Source: JANNVZ01 sp046155615
GTDB lineage: Bacteria > Bacteroidota > Bacteroidia > Flavobacteriales_D > Sanyastnellaceae
Assembly (NCBI GenBank): GCA_046155615.1
Contig: JBJXFP010000096.1
Location: 1 to 64,000 of the forward strand
Reading direction: 5' to 3'
DNA: 64,000 nucleotides
This document shows, piece after piece, positions 26,396-34,954 of this stretch. The first letter of the stretch is position 1; the number at the start of each line of letters is the position of its first letter. The notes below the pieces were generated by a model, which was not told the origin of the DNA, ran no database searches, and saw only the letters and a list, made by a program, of their open reading frames with translations. The translations under genes and the position numbers were made by a program.

Positions 26396-27844
26396 TCAAT
26401 ACCTGAATCCCAAAGAAAGCAGGAAGTTCAATTTGGTAGCTGTGATGTTGGCCGGTTGGTTATCTATGGTTTGATAGAGATAATATGTACGATCGTCAGA
26501 AGCATAGCTTGCAGCAAGATCGCAAAAGAAATAATCAGTGCGATAACCAAAACCACCTGAGTATGTAAGCCATGAAGAATTTGCCGCAACTCCATTCACA
26601 AAAGGACTCTGCTGATAAAGCACGCCACCGCGCAGAGCAAATTCTTTGGCCACACGCATCTCCAGCCCTGCACCTACGCGATGCACACCGCGGTAAATGG
26701 TGCTTATCACATCATTCTCCGTTTCGTAGTTGTAATTGTTGCTGCCGCTTCCACGCATATCCATGTTGTTGTATGCGGCATATTCATAGTCAGCAGTTAT
26801 CACTCCTGCTTTACCAAGCACAAAGGCCGCATTGGCCAACAGACGTGAGGGGGTGCGCAACTTGTAGGTAGTTACCAGCATGGGCGAATTCCAGTCGTGA
26901 GTTGTACCATTCTGCTCTGCACTGGTCATCGTCACATTGTAGTTCTCCCTAAATCCAATGGCTGCCGGTGTGTGGTATGCAACGCCTGCTCTGAGCCATT
27001 GTGTGGGTTTCACTATTACCCCCAACTTCAGGCTCACGCCATTTCCATTGGACCGTAGTGTTTCGTTGTATGCAATGTTTTTCAAGGCCTCATCACTTTC
27101 ATAGTTTTCTGTGTAGGTGCTTTGGTCGTAAAAAGATGTACTGATGTAATTGAGTGATGCACCTATCTGCAACACATCGCGGTAGTTCGCTCCAAAACCG
27201 AATGATGTTTCGCCTTGTGCGCCAGTTCTTCTTATGTTTTTATGTTGTTGCACTATGCCCTGTCCGGCATTGGGCACGTAGCTAACGCCTGCGGTGTCCT
27301 GTGGATCTATTGCATATACCTGATAAGCCAGCCCGGCCCCGAACGGAAACTCATCAGTAACCAAATCTGGATGGGTGCCGCTTGCTTGCGTAGCAAATAC
27401 CTGCAGTATGCTGCTGCCAAATGGTGCGCCTGTTATGCTGATTCTTTCATTGAAGTTGTTGGTCTTAGTATAGCCAATACCAAAGTTGATGTCCGTCCAG
27501 TCTTTGTGTTTTGGTTTTTTGTTTCCAATCATACCGGCTGTGTTCACATAAAACGGTGTGCTGCTGTTGCTGCTGCTACTTCCTTCGTATTGCGCATCAG
27601 TAACGTGACTAAGCAGGCCGAATGAACATTCAAATCCGGCACGTTTGTACGTGCCCATGCCGGCAGGATTTGTAAAAATGCTGCTGATGTCTGCACCAAG
27701 CGCACCAAAGGACGAACCCATGGATAAGCTGCGAGCGCTTGCCGCACGCTGAGTGTATGAATAGCGCAGTGCATCCGTTTCGTTTTGTGCATTGGTTGTG
27801 GCACAGATGGCTACGAGCCAGCAAAACATTACTTGCTTTTTCAT
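26396..27844 (-). CDS. OmpP1/FadL/TodX-family outer-membrane transporter
   Basis: From the ATG at 27842-27844 the protein has 482 residues and a signal peptide ending TNAQ. After it comes NPAGMGTYKR (about 60-70), the NPA signature region of FadL-type channels, and a beta-barrel pattern with C-terminal LSLGFRY ending in an aromatic residue. FadL proteins pass hydrophobic compounds through the outer membrane by lateral diffusion; Bacteroidota members are usually of unknown substrate. It lies 28 nt downstream of a Tyr/Asn/Gly/Trp-rich lipoprotein gene and is likely its operon partner. The longer frame upstream overlaps that gene and is not real. Confidence 0.85.
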   Translation of the reverse strand: MKKQVMFCWLVAICATTNAQNETDALRYSYTQRAASARSLSMGSSFGALGADISSIFTNPAGMGTYKRAGFECSFGLLSHVTDAQYEGSSSSNSSTPFYVNTAGMIGNKKPKHKDWTDINFGIGYTKTNNFNERISITGAPFGSSILQVFATQASGTHPDLVTDEFPFGAGLAYQVYAIDPQDTAGVSYVPNAGQGIVQQHKNIRRTGAQGETSFGFGANYRDVLQIGASLNYISTSFYDQSTYTENYESDEALKNIAYNETLRSNGNGVSLKLGVIVKPTQWLRAGVAYHTPAAIGFRENYNVTMTSAEQNGTTHDWNSPMLVTTYKLRTPSRLLANAAFVLGKAGVITADYEYAAYNNMDMRGSGSNNYNYETENDVISTIYRGVHRVGAGLEMRVAKEFALRGGVLYQQSPFVNGVAANSSWLTYSGGFGYRTDYFFCDLAASYASDDRTYYLYQTIDNQPANITATKLNFLLSLGFRY

Positions 27845-27872
27845 GAAGTAAAAGTTTTTTGTATTTAAGAAA

Positions 27873-29492
27873 TTATTTTCTGCGTGCACCACCAGTGCTG
27901 CCACCTCCACCGGAGCCTCCGCTGCGCGAGCCGCCACTTCCACCACCAGAGGGTTTGCTACCACCGCCACCACCTGAAGATGGACTGATGCGCCCACCAC
28001 CTCCACCTGAGTTACCTCCAGATGGTTTTACTGAAGGTGAGGGTGACGATGGTTTGGGATCGGGTTTACGAACCTCAGGTTTTGGTTCTGGTCTGCTATT
28101 GTTCTCCGGTTCGCGCACTATCGGTTTGGTGGTGTTCGAATTATTTCCTGCGCTGTTGCTTGCAGGTTTTGATGCGGCAGGTGTGGTGTATTCTTTTTCA
28201 GGTTTTGCAGCCTCTCTTACAGGCGTAGCATCTCTGGTATTATCTGGTTTGCTGCCAGTATTGTTGCTTGCAGGTTTATTGTTTTTTGATTCTGTTGAGC
28301 CGCTTGTGTTGGCAGGTTTGGAAGTGGTTTGTCCACCACTTACATAAGTTGGTTTGGTGGCCGCAGTTCCTGGCTTTGGCCGTGGCATCGTGTAATAATC
28401 CGATTCAGTATTTGATGCTACGGCTGGTTTTTCGTTTCCATTTTGTTGACCAACAAAAACAGGAACTTTTTCTATCACAGGCTTCTTCGTTTCGGTTGCT
28501 ACATAAGTTGGAGACGCATGGTTCAATGAAGGGCTGTTCTCAGTTGGTTGCAATGCATGCACAACGGAAGGCTTATCAAATTCTCCATTGTTTTGAAAGT
28601 TGTTATTGCCAGCAATGTTGCCATTGTCTAATTCTTCTTCCGTGGGTTTGTGTATAGGATTCAAACCTATAGCCGGTTTTTTGTCACCATCAATGGCGTG
28701 TGGCTTGGTAAGGGCTAATGGTCGAAGAGTAGCATTGTCATAAGACGAGTTGATGGACGAACCGACAGAAACGTTTGGCCTTGGTCCATAAACTACACCT
28801 GAATAGCTGTTGTTGTCGTCATTCCAATTGTTGCCACCACCATAGTATCCATTGCCGTAGTATCCATTGTTGCACCAACCATTGTTGCCATACCAATTGT
28901 TATTGTAGCCATAGCCATTGTACCAGCCTCCGTAGCCATAGTTGCCGTACCATGGATTGTAGCCATAAGGATCATTCCAACACCAACCGTTGCCATACCA
29001 CGGATCGTTCCAGGGCGAGTACCAGTTGTTGTAATATGAATTGTTGAAGCCCCAACCCATTCCCCAGTAGCAGCGATAGCGCCAGCCATAAAATGGATTC
29101 CATGTCAACATACCGTTTGAGCCATAAGGATTGCCGTAGTAACCATTCCACATACTACCGTATGGAGATTGGTAAACATTGCCATAGTAGTTATTTACTA
29201 CATCGCCATCGTTGTAGTCATCACTTGAATAGTTGTCCACCTGGCCATCATAGTATTCATCCTCCGATGTCGCGTTGTCCACCATATTCGGGTCCACGTA
29301 GTCTTCGCCAGGCGTTTCATTCCCTTGCGCCACTTCATCATCCACAAGTGCAAAATCACTTATGAAATGTTCACCGGGTTGGTAATAGACTTCATCATTT
29401 TCATACCTGGCGCCATTGGTAGCATAGCGTTGCTGTGTGCACGAGGTGATGAAGAAAACAATCGCTACGATGGGTAATAAGAATTTTTTCAT
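27873..29492 (-). CDS. Low-complexity Tyr/Asn/Gly/Trp-rich lipoprotein
   Basis: A 539-residue protein with lipoprotein signal MKKFLLPIVAIVFFITSC (Cys 18). Residues of about 20-90 are strongly acidic. About 100-235 is dominated by Tyr, Asn, Gly and Trp in NPWYGN-, GYYGNGYYG-type repeats, a composition like prion-type or structural surface proteins. A Pro/Thr/Lys-rich stretch follows, and the last 45 residues are Gly/Ser clusters ending GGARRK. No enzymatic domain is visible. It is probably an outer-membrane or surface structural lipoprotein and leads a two-gene unit with the FadL-type gene. Confidence 0.8.
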   Translation of the reverse strand: MKKFLLPIVAIVFFITSCTQQRYATNGARYENDEVYYQPGEHFISDFALVDDEVAQGNETPGEDYVDPNMVDNATSEDEYYDGQVDNYSSDDYNDGDVVNNYYGNVYQSPYGSMWNGYYGNPYGSNGMLTWNPFYGWRYRCYWGMGWGFNNSYYNNWYSPWNDPWYGNGWCWNDPYGYNPWYGNYGYGGWYNGYGYNNNWYGNNGWCNNGYYGNGYYGGGNNWNDDNNSYSGVVYGPRPNVSVGSSINSSYDNATLRPLALTKPHAIDGDKKPAIGLNPIHKPTEEELDNGNIAGNNNFQNNGEFDKPSVVHALQPTENSPSLNHASPTYVATETKKPVIEKVPVFVGQQNGNEKPAVASNTESDYYTMPRPKPGTAATKPTYVSGGQTTSKPANTSGSTESKNNKPASNNTGSKPDNTRDATPVREAAKPEKEYTTPAASKPASNSAGNNSNTTKPIVREPENNSRPEPKPEVRKPDPKPSSPSPSVKPSGGNSGGGGGRISPSSGGGGGSKPSGGGSGGSRSGGSGGGGSTGGARRK

Positions 29493-29541
29493 GGCATTGA
29501 GATTTTACTTGTTGATGAAAAAAGTATGGCTGCTGCAAGCT

Positions 29542-29549
29542 CAAAAATA
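29542..29549 (-). promoter_or_regulatory. TAnnTTTG box of the Tyr/Asn-rich lipoprotein operon
   Basis: The minus strand reads TATTTTTG, a perfect consensus match 49 nt before the ATG at 29492. Confidence 0.5.
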
Positions 29550-29567
29550 GACTCCTTCAACTGGGAA

Positions 29568-29578
29568 TTATTTTGGCC
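29568..29578 (+). promoter_or_regulatory. Promoter-like 11-mer upstream of proS
   Basis: TTATTTTGGCC (29568-29578) is a 7/8 match to TAnnTTTG over its first eight bases; the same 11-mer occurs upstream of frr at almost the same distance (36 against 37 nt from box end to ATG). Confidence 0.5.
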
Positions 29579-29611
29579 ACCGGATTTTACCAACAACCAT
29601 ACCACACGACC

Positions 29612-31090
29612 ATGGCTGAAAAGCTCACCCCACGTGCCACTGACTATAGTAAATGGTACAACGACCTTGTAATAAATGCTGACCTTGCAGAGCACAGCGC
29701 AGTGCGCGGCTGCATGGTCATCAAGCCTTATGGCTTTGCTATCTGGGAAAAAATGCGCGATGCATTGGACAAAATGTTTAAAGACACAGGGCATCAGAAT
29801 GCCTACTTCCCGCTGTTCGTTCCAAGAAGTTTTTTGGAAAAAGAAGAAGGACATGCCGAAGGCTTTGCCAAGGAATGCGCTGTGGTCACCCACTATCGCT
29901 TGAAAGTGAATCCTGACGAAAAGGGAAAACTGATGGTGGACCCTGACTCGAAGCTGGAAGAAGAACTGATAGTGCGTCCAACAAGCGAAGCCATCATTTG
30001 GAATACTTACAAGGGTTGGATACAGAGCTACCGCGACTTGCCGATACTCATAAATCAGTGGGCCAATGTGGTGAGGTGGGAAATGCGCACGCGATTGTTT
30101 TTGCGTACTGCCGAGTTTCTATGGCAGGAAGGACATACAGCTCACGCCAATGCACCAGAGGCCATGGCCGAAACCGAACAAATGTTGAATGTGTATGCAG
30201 ATTTTGCAGAAAGATGGATGGCCATGCCTGTGATAAAAGGAAGAAAAACAGAAAGTGAACGCTTTGCCGGTGCGCTTGACACAATGTGTATAGAAGCACT
30301 CATGCAAGACGGTAAAGCGTTGCAGGCCGGCACATCACATTTTCTGGGGCAGAATTTTGCCAAAGCCTTCGATGTAAAATTCCAAAGCAAAGAAGGTGTG
30401 CTCGACTATGTATGGGCTACCTCGTGGGGTGTAAGTACACGCCTGATGGGAGCTCTGATAATGACACACAGTGACGATAACGGCTTGCGATTGCCACCCA
30501 TGCTTGCTCCAATTCATGTGGTTATTGTGCCTATTTACAAAGGCCTTGAGCAGCTTGAGACTATTTCGCAAAAGGTGAAGCCATTGATAAACGAATTGCA
30601 GGCGAAAGGAATAACAGTGAAATATGACAATGATGATAGCAAACGCAGTGGATGGAAATTTGCAGAATATGAATTGAAGGGTGTTCCTGTGCGGCTTGCC
30701 CTTGGGCCAAAAGATTTGGAAAATGGAACTGTTGAGATAGCGAGGAGAGATAATAGCACCAAAGAGAATCGCGCATTTGATGGTATTGCAACTCATATCG
30801 AACAGTTGCTTAGCGAAATTCAGGAAAACCTGTTTAGTCAGGCCATGGCGCACCGCACAGCACACATTACCAAAGTAGATAGCTACGATGATTTCAAGAA
30901 ACTGCTGGATGAGAAAGGCGGCTTCTTCCTTGCTCATTGGGACGGCACCAAGGAGACTGAAGACAAAGTAAAGGATGAAACAAAGGCTACCATTCGCTGT
31001 ATTCCACTTGACTCTGACATGCAAGAAGGCATGTGCATGGTGACAGGCAAACACAGCAAGCAGAGAGTTCTGTTTGCGCGTGCGTATTAA
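29612..31090 (+). CDS. proS: Prolyl-tRNA synthetase, type 3 (archaeal/eukaryotic-like)
   Basis: From the ATG at 29612 the enzyme has 492 residues, the short form without the editing insertion of the E. coli type. Class II motif 2 is seen around VVRWEMRTRLFLRTAEFLWQEGHTAH region (about 150-175) and motif 3 around GALIMTHSDDNGLRLPP (about 280-296); the anticodon-binding and C-terminal zinc-like domains follow. It charges tRNA-Pro. Type 3 ProS is normal in Bacteroidota. The TTG at 29573 lies in the promoter motif and is rejected as a start. Monocistronic, ending at a bidirectional terminator shared with rpmE2. Confidence 0.95.
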   Translation: MAEKLTPRATDYSKWYNDLVINADLAEHSAVRGCMVIKPYGFAIWEKMRDALDKMFKDTGHQNAYFPLFVPRSFLEKEEGHAEGFAKECAVVTHYRLKVNPDEKGKLMVDPDSKLEEELIVRPTSEAIIWNTYKGWIQSYRDLPILINQWANVVRWEMRTRLFLRTAEFLWQEGHTAHANAPEAMAETEQMLNVYADFAERWMAMPVIKGRKTESERFAGALDTMCIEALMQDGKALQAGTSHFLGQNFAKAFDVKFQSKEGVLDYVWATSWGVSTRLMGALIMTHSDDNGLRLPPMLAPIHVVIVPIYKGLEQLETISQKVKPLINELQAKGITVKYDNDDSKRSGWKFAEYELKGVPVRLALGPKDLENGTVEIARRDNSTKENRAFDGIATHIEQLLSEIQENLFSQAMAHRTAHITKVDSYDDFKKLLDEKGGFFLAHWDGTKETEDKVKDETKATIRCIPLDSDMQEGMCMVTGKHSKQRVLFARAY

Positions 31091-31142
31091 GTTGCTGATC
31101 TAAGATGAAAGAGACCACAGCAGTGAAAAACCGATAGAAAAC

Positions 31143-31174
31143 AAAAAGCCGCCTCGTAATTGAAGCGGCTTTTT
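31143..31174. terminator. Bidirectional terminator between proS and rpmE2
   Basis: AAAAAGCCGC (31143-31152) pairs with GCGGCTTTTT (31165-31174) around a 12-nt loop; A- and T-tracts on the two sides serve both convergent genes. Confidence 0.9.
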
Positions 31175-31194
31175 ACATTAGTAGAAAAAACTAA

Positions 31195-31455
31195 TTATTT
31201 CTTCTTGTCGAATTTGGCGTAGCGGTTTTTGAATTTGTCGATACGGCCAGCTGTATCCACAAGCTGCATCTTACCAGTAAAGAATGGATGCGAGGTATGA
31301 GATATCTCCAATTTTACCAATGGATACTCATTGCCATCTTCCCATTGAATGGTTTCTTTGGTTTGCACAGTGCTTTTGCCTAAGAAGGCATATTCATTAC
31401 TCATGTCTTTGAACACTACTGAACGGTAGCTATCGGGATGAATACCTTGTCTCAT
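31195..31455 (-). CDS. rpmE2: 50S ribosomal protein L31, type B
   Basis: An 86-residue L31 with the type B features: the MRQGIHPDSYRSVVFKDMS opening, the HPFFTGK segment and a basic tail. The four zinc-binding cysteines of type A L31 are absent, so this is the zinc-independent (C-minus) form. In several bacteria such paralogues are zinc-regulated. Its promoter lies in a perfect GC-rich palindrome (31482-31502). Confidence 0.95.
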   Translation of the reverse strand: MRQGIHPDSYRSVVFKDMSNEYAFLGKSTVQTKETIQWEDGNEYPLVKLEISHTSHPFFTGKMQLVDTAGRIDKFKNRYAKFDKKK

Positions 31456-31481
31456 AATCAGAATTTGATTTTTTTGTAAAC

Positions 31482-31516
31482 GGGCGGCAAATATAGCCGC
31501 CCCTGTTGGTTTTCAA
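31482..31516 (-). promoter_or_regulatory. rpmE2 promoter inside a palindrome (possible operator)
   Basis: Minus strand TTG (31514-31516), 18 nt, then TATATTTG (31488-31495), a perfect Bacteroidota promoter. The box sits in the loop of the palindrome GGGCGGC-AAATATA-GCCGCCC (31482-31502), placed to be covered by a dimeric regulator or to form a leader hairpin. The start codon is 32 nt downstream of the box. Confidence 0.65.
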
Positions 31517-31577
31517 AACGGTTTTTTTTGGATGCTGCCGGGCTGGCTGGCCTTCGGTTTATTTCGCACTTTTCAAA

Positions 31578-32789
31578 ATGCAGCCGGAAACAACCTACAA
31601 TATGGCCATTACAGATAATGCGGCACCACTGCGTGTGCTAAGGCTTGTGAACAGGTTCAATCTGGGTGGCCCTACTTACAACGCTGCTTATCTCACCAAA
31701 GGCCTTGCTCCGCAATATGAAACTACCCTTGCCGGTGGCCACCCGCTGCCGGATGAAGCACATAGCGGATTTATCATGCAGAAGTTAGATGTGCCATACA
31801 TAGAAATAAATGAAATGAGGCGCAGCATCAATCCGGTAAATGACATGCGCGCTCTTATGCGCATCATACGCATGGTACGCAGCGTGAGGCCGCACATTGT
31901 GCACACACATGCCGCCAAGGCAGGCGTGTTGGGCAGGCTGGCTGCATGGTATTGTAGAGTGCCCGTGGTGGTGCATACCTATCATGGGCATGTGTTCTCC
32001 GGCTATTTCAGCGAGTGGAAAACTGCATTGGTAAAAGCATTTGAACGCTGGCTGGCATCGAGAACCACGGCTGTAATAACCATCAGTGCATTGCAACACC
32101 ACGAGATTGTGGATGTACACCGCATTTGCGCTCCGGGCAAGGCTCATATCATCCCTTTAGGTTTCGATCTGGAGCGATTTACTGTTGGTCAAAATGAAAA
32201 GAGAGCTCATTTCAGAAAACAGTATGAACTAAAAGAGTCTGAAATTGCTATTGGCATAGTTGGCCGATTTGCACCTGTTAAAAACCATGTTTTGTTTTTT
32301 GAAGCATTGAAATTATTAGACACACAACAGCCATGGAAAGCCTTCGTGATTGGTGATGGGGATTTGCGCAGCAGGTATGAAGATGATGCACGCACACTCG
32401 GAGGTCGCGTCATCTTCACATCATGGATTGAGGATATGGACGTGGCCATGGCCGGGCTTGATGTGGTAGCACTCACCTCCATAAATGAAGGTACGCCCGT
32501 AAGCCTGATAGAGGCACAGGCAGCGGCAAAACCTGTTGTAACAACCAATGCCGGTGGTGTGCGTGATTGTGTCTTAGATGGTCATTCCGGAATTGTGGTT
32601 GATGATTTTGAAGCAAAAACTTTTGCAGCAGCTCTTACAAGTTTGATTGAAGATGAGCGTTTGCGGCAGCGCATGGGAATGGAAGGGAGGCAGCATGCAC
32701 TGCATCATTTTGGCCAGCAGCAATTGGTGAATGACATGAAAAAACTCTACGAAGAACTGCTGTACAATAAACCATTGTCAAATCGTTAG
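31578..32789 (+). CDS. Glycosyltransferase family 4
   Basis: From the ATG at 31578 the protein has 403 residues. The N-terminal domain has the glycine-rich NLGGPTYNAA loop (about 26-35) and a HTHAAKAG motif (about 108-115); the C-terminal GT-B domain has VGRFAPVKN (about 227-235) and the E-x7-E element EGTPVSLIE (about 300-308) that binds the nucleotide sugar. This fits GT4 enzymes acting in polysaccharide or glycolipid synthesis. No other surface-polysaccharide gene is close, except GT2 at 45674. It leads a run with DUF4846 and the TerB-J gene. Confidence 0.88.
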   Translation: MQPETTYNMAITDNAAPLRVLRLVNRFNLGGPTYNAAYLTKGLAPQYETTLAGGHPLPDEAHSGFIMQKLDVPYIEINEMRRSINPVNDMRALMRIIRMVRSVRPHIVHTHAAKAGVLGRLAAWYCRVPVVVHTYHGHVFSGYFSEWKTALVKAFERWLASRTTAVITISALQHHEIVDVHRICAPGKAHIIPLGFDLERFTVGQNEKRAHFRKQYELKESEIAIGIVGRFAPVKNHVLFFEALKLLDTQQPWKAFVIGDGDLRSRYEDDARTLGGRVIFTSWIEDMDVAMAGLDVVALTSINEGTPVSLIEAQAAAKPVVTTNAGGVRDCVLDGHSGIVVDDFEAKTFAAALTSLIEDERLRQRMGMEGRQHALHHFGQQQLVNDMKKLYEELLYNKPLSNR

Positions 32790-32816
32790 AGGATTCAAAT
32801 CCATACAGCCCATTCT

Positions 32817-33644
32817 ATGAAATTTCTATGCGTAGCTTTTTTGTTGTTCATCTTTTTGTGTTGTAGTCAGCCATACCACAATGGTGTAAACATGGGTCTG
32901 ATTACCAAATCGGGCAACACCCTCATTCACAGAATCGGATTACCTACCGGCTACACACGCGTGGCCGGTGATTCTACATCGTTCACCTATTTTTTGCGTA
33001 GCCAAAAACTGAAACCAGACAGCGCACAAGTACACCTGTACAATGGCGAGGTAAAACGCAACGATGTGCATGCCGCAGTGCTCGATATAGACTGCGGGAA
33101 AAAGGACTTGCAACAATGTGCTGATGCGTGCATTCGACTGCGTGCCGAGTATTTGTGGCATACACGGCAGTTTGAAAAAATACATTTCAACCTGACCAAT
33201 GGATTTAGAATGGGCTACACCAAATGGCGCGAGGGCAACAGGTTGATTGTAGATGGCAACAAAACATCATGGTCGAAAACTGCCGCGTACTCTGACACCT
33301 ATCAGACTTTTCGCAATTACCTAGACAAGGTATTTATGTACGCAGGTACACTCTCAGTAGCCAAGGAGTTGAAGCCGGTTTTACTCGCTGACTTGCATCC
33401 CGGTGATGTGTTTGTGGTTGGCGGTTCGCCCGGCCATGCTGTAATGGTAGTTGATGTAGCTACACATGCCGATGGCAATAAAATTTTCTTGTTGGCTCAG
33501 GGCTATATGCCTGCACAGGACATTCACATCATCAAAAATCCGAATGACGAACTGTTGTCGCCATGGTACTCACTGAAGGATGGCGATGCATTAGAAACAA
33601 TGGAGTGGACATTTCAGAATTACACATTGGGGAGGTTTGAGTGA
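32817..33644 (+). CDS. DUF4846 family putative lipoprotein
   Basis: A 275-residue protein with a signal sequence ending in adjacent cysteines (LFIFLCCS), probably lipidated. It matches the DUF4846 pattern: an N-terminal RIGLPTGYTR strand, a CADACIRLRAEYLW helix (about 100-115), and a C-terminal PGDVFVVGGSPGHAVMVVDVA segment (about 195-217) with an invariant-looking GH, reminiscent of NlpC/P60- or papain-like folds. A catalytic cysteine in the expected place is not obvious. Function unknown; 27 nt after the glycosyltransferase. Confidence 0.8.
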   Translation: MKFLCVAFLLFIFLCCSQPYHNGVNMGLITKSGNTLIHRIGLPTGYTRVAGDSTSFTYFLRSQKLKPDSAQVHLYNGEVKRNDVHAAVLDIDCGKKDLQQCADACIRLRAEYLWHTRQFEKIHFNLTNGFRMGYTKWREGNRLIVDGNKTSWSKTAAYSDTYQTFRNYLDKVFMYAGTLSVAKELKPVLLADLHPGDVFVVGGSPGHAVMVVDVATHADGNKIFLLAQGYMPAQDIHIIKNPNDELLSPWYSLKDGDALETMEWTFQNYTLGRFE

Positions 33645-33699
33645 GAGTCTTAATGACGTGAATGTATGTTCGCCCTCATTTTTTTTCTCAATAGTTTTT

Positions 33700-34443
33700 A
33701 TGGCATTCGCAAGATTTATCGGAGGAGCATTGGGCTGGGCACTTGGCGGCCCCATAGGCGCATTGCTTGGCTTTGCTGTTGGTGCCATGGCCGATGGTGG
33801 TGCTCTTGGCAAACGCGCTGAAGGTGATCAGCAAAGACTTCAGGGCGGCAGACCGCAGACACGTCCCGGTGACTTCAGCGGTGCCCTGCTGGTGCTCAGT
33901 GCCGCAGTGATGAAAGCCGATAGCAAACTGCTGAAAAGTGAACTCGATTTTATCCGCGATTTTTACAAAAGGCAGTTTGGCGAAAACACTGCAGTGCAGC
34001 AAATGGGCGTGCTGAAAACTTTGCTGCAAAAAGAAATTCCTGTGCGGCAGGTGTGCGAACAAATACGCCACAACATGGAGCACGCCATGCGGCTGCAACT
34101 GATGTATTATTTATTTGGCATTGCCAAGAGCGATGGCGATGTGGCAAAAAGCGAAGTGGACGAGATAACCCGAATAGCAGGATACCTAGGCATTTCGCAA
34201 GCCGACTATGAGAGCATCCGAGCCATGTTTTACAAAGACACTGTGAGCGCTTACAAAATTCTTGAAATAGAAAAAAGTGCAACTGATGAGGAAGTGAAAA
34301 AGGCTTACAGAAAAATGGCAGTGAAGTATCATCCTGACAAAGTGCGTGAACTTGGTGATGCACACCGCAAGGCAGCCGAAGAAAAATTTCTCAAAGTGAA
34401 GGATGCTTATGAAGGCATTAAAAAGGAGCGTGGTATGAAATAG
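33700..34443 (+). CDS. TerB-domain protein with C-terminal J domain (DjlA-like)
   Basis: I prefer the ATG at 33700 (247 residues) since it begins a Gly-rich hydrophobic segment FIGGALGWALGGPIGALLGFAVGA (about 6-30) typical of DjlA-like membrane anchors. A TerB helical domain spans about 60-176. The C-terminal J domain (about 183-247) has the HPD motif (211-213) needed to stimulate DnaK. The protein is probably a membrane-attached co-chaperone. Upstream in-frame codons from 33637 overlap the previous gene and add no recognisable sequence. Confidence 0.87.
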   Translation: MAFARFIGGALGWALGGPIGALLGFAVGAMADGGALGKRAEGDQQRLQGGRPQTRPGDFSGALLVLSAAVMKADSKLLKSELDFIRDFYKRQFGENTAVQQMGVLKTLLQKEIPVRQVCEQIRHNMEHAMRLQLMYYLFGIAKSDGDVAKSEVDEITRIAGYLGISQADYESIRAMFYKDTVSAYKILEIEKSATDEEVKKAYRKMAVKYHPDKVRELGDAHRKAAEEKFLKVKDAYEGIKKERGMK

Positions 34444-34517
34444 GGATGCAGCCCTCGACATTTCTTTTTGCCATTAGTAGTGCTTCAGCAGGGCTGCTGC
34501 CTCATTTGTCTAAACTT

Positions 34518-34525
34518 TACTTTTG
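34518..34525 (+). promoter_or_regulatory. Promoter box overlapping the start of the Fur-family gene
   Basis: TACTTTTG is a perfect TAnnTTTG match. It overlaps a possible TTG start (34523-34525) and lies 6 nt before a second in-frame TTG (34532). Confidence 0.5.
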
Positions 34526-34531
34526 ACCATC

Positions 34532-34954
34532 TTGAAAACAAGCACCCCATTTGAAATAGAACTGCGTAACCATGGCCTGAAAGCCACGCCCATGCGCACT
34601 GCTGTGCTTGCAGAATTCAAGAAGAGCAACACAACATTGTCTCAAGCAGTGATAGAAAAAAAACTGGGTGCTGTAGATCGAGTGACACTCTACCGAACGT
34701 TACGCGACATGGAAGCCAGTGGCATCATACACAAAGTGATAAGCGCTAAGGGCGAAACGAAGTTTGCACTATGCGCTGCGCAATGTTCCGATCATGCACA
34801 TGAGGACAATCACATACACTTTACCTGCACAGCATGTGAGGAGACTTATTGCCTTACGGAACACAAGCCGCGCAATGTCTCATTGCCAGCAGGCTTTGTG
34901 CTTAACGAAGTGCAGGTAATAGCCAGCGGGGTGTGTATGAGGTGTTCGCCTTAA
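34532..34954 (+). CDS. Fur-family metal-dependent transcriptional regulator
   Basis: A protein of 140 residues (143 from TTG 34523). There is no ATG before the winged-helix domain, whose first helix is ELRNHGLKATPMRTAVL, so a TTG start is required; 34532 is preferred because the other lies in the promoter box. The DNA-binding part has the VDRVTLYRTLRDME recognition region. The metal region HAHEDNHIHFTCTACEETYCL and the terminal C-M-R-C provide His ligands and the structural zinc Cys4 site. Could be a Zur-, PerR- or Fur-like repressor; the target metal cannot be decided. A GCAGCCCT/AGGGCTGC inverted repeat (34448-34455, 34490-34497) lies upstream. Confidence 0.85.
   Translation: MKTSTPFEIELRNHGLKATPMRTAVLAEFKKSNTTLSQAVIEKKLGAVDRVTLYRTLRDMEASGIIHKVISAKGETKFALCAAQCSDHAHEDNHIHFTCTACEETYCLTEHKPRNVSLPAGFVLNEVQVIASGVCMRCSP

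Noticed and set aside
29573..29611. TTG-initiated N-terminal extension of proS
   Set aside because: The TTG is part of the promoter-like motif; family N-termini start at the ATG at 29612.
31482..31502. Palindrome at rpmE2 as a rho-independent terminator
   Set aside because: It lies between divergent genes at the promoter, and lacks a T-tract in the right place.
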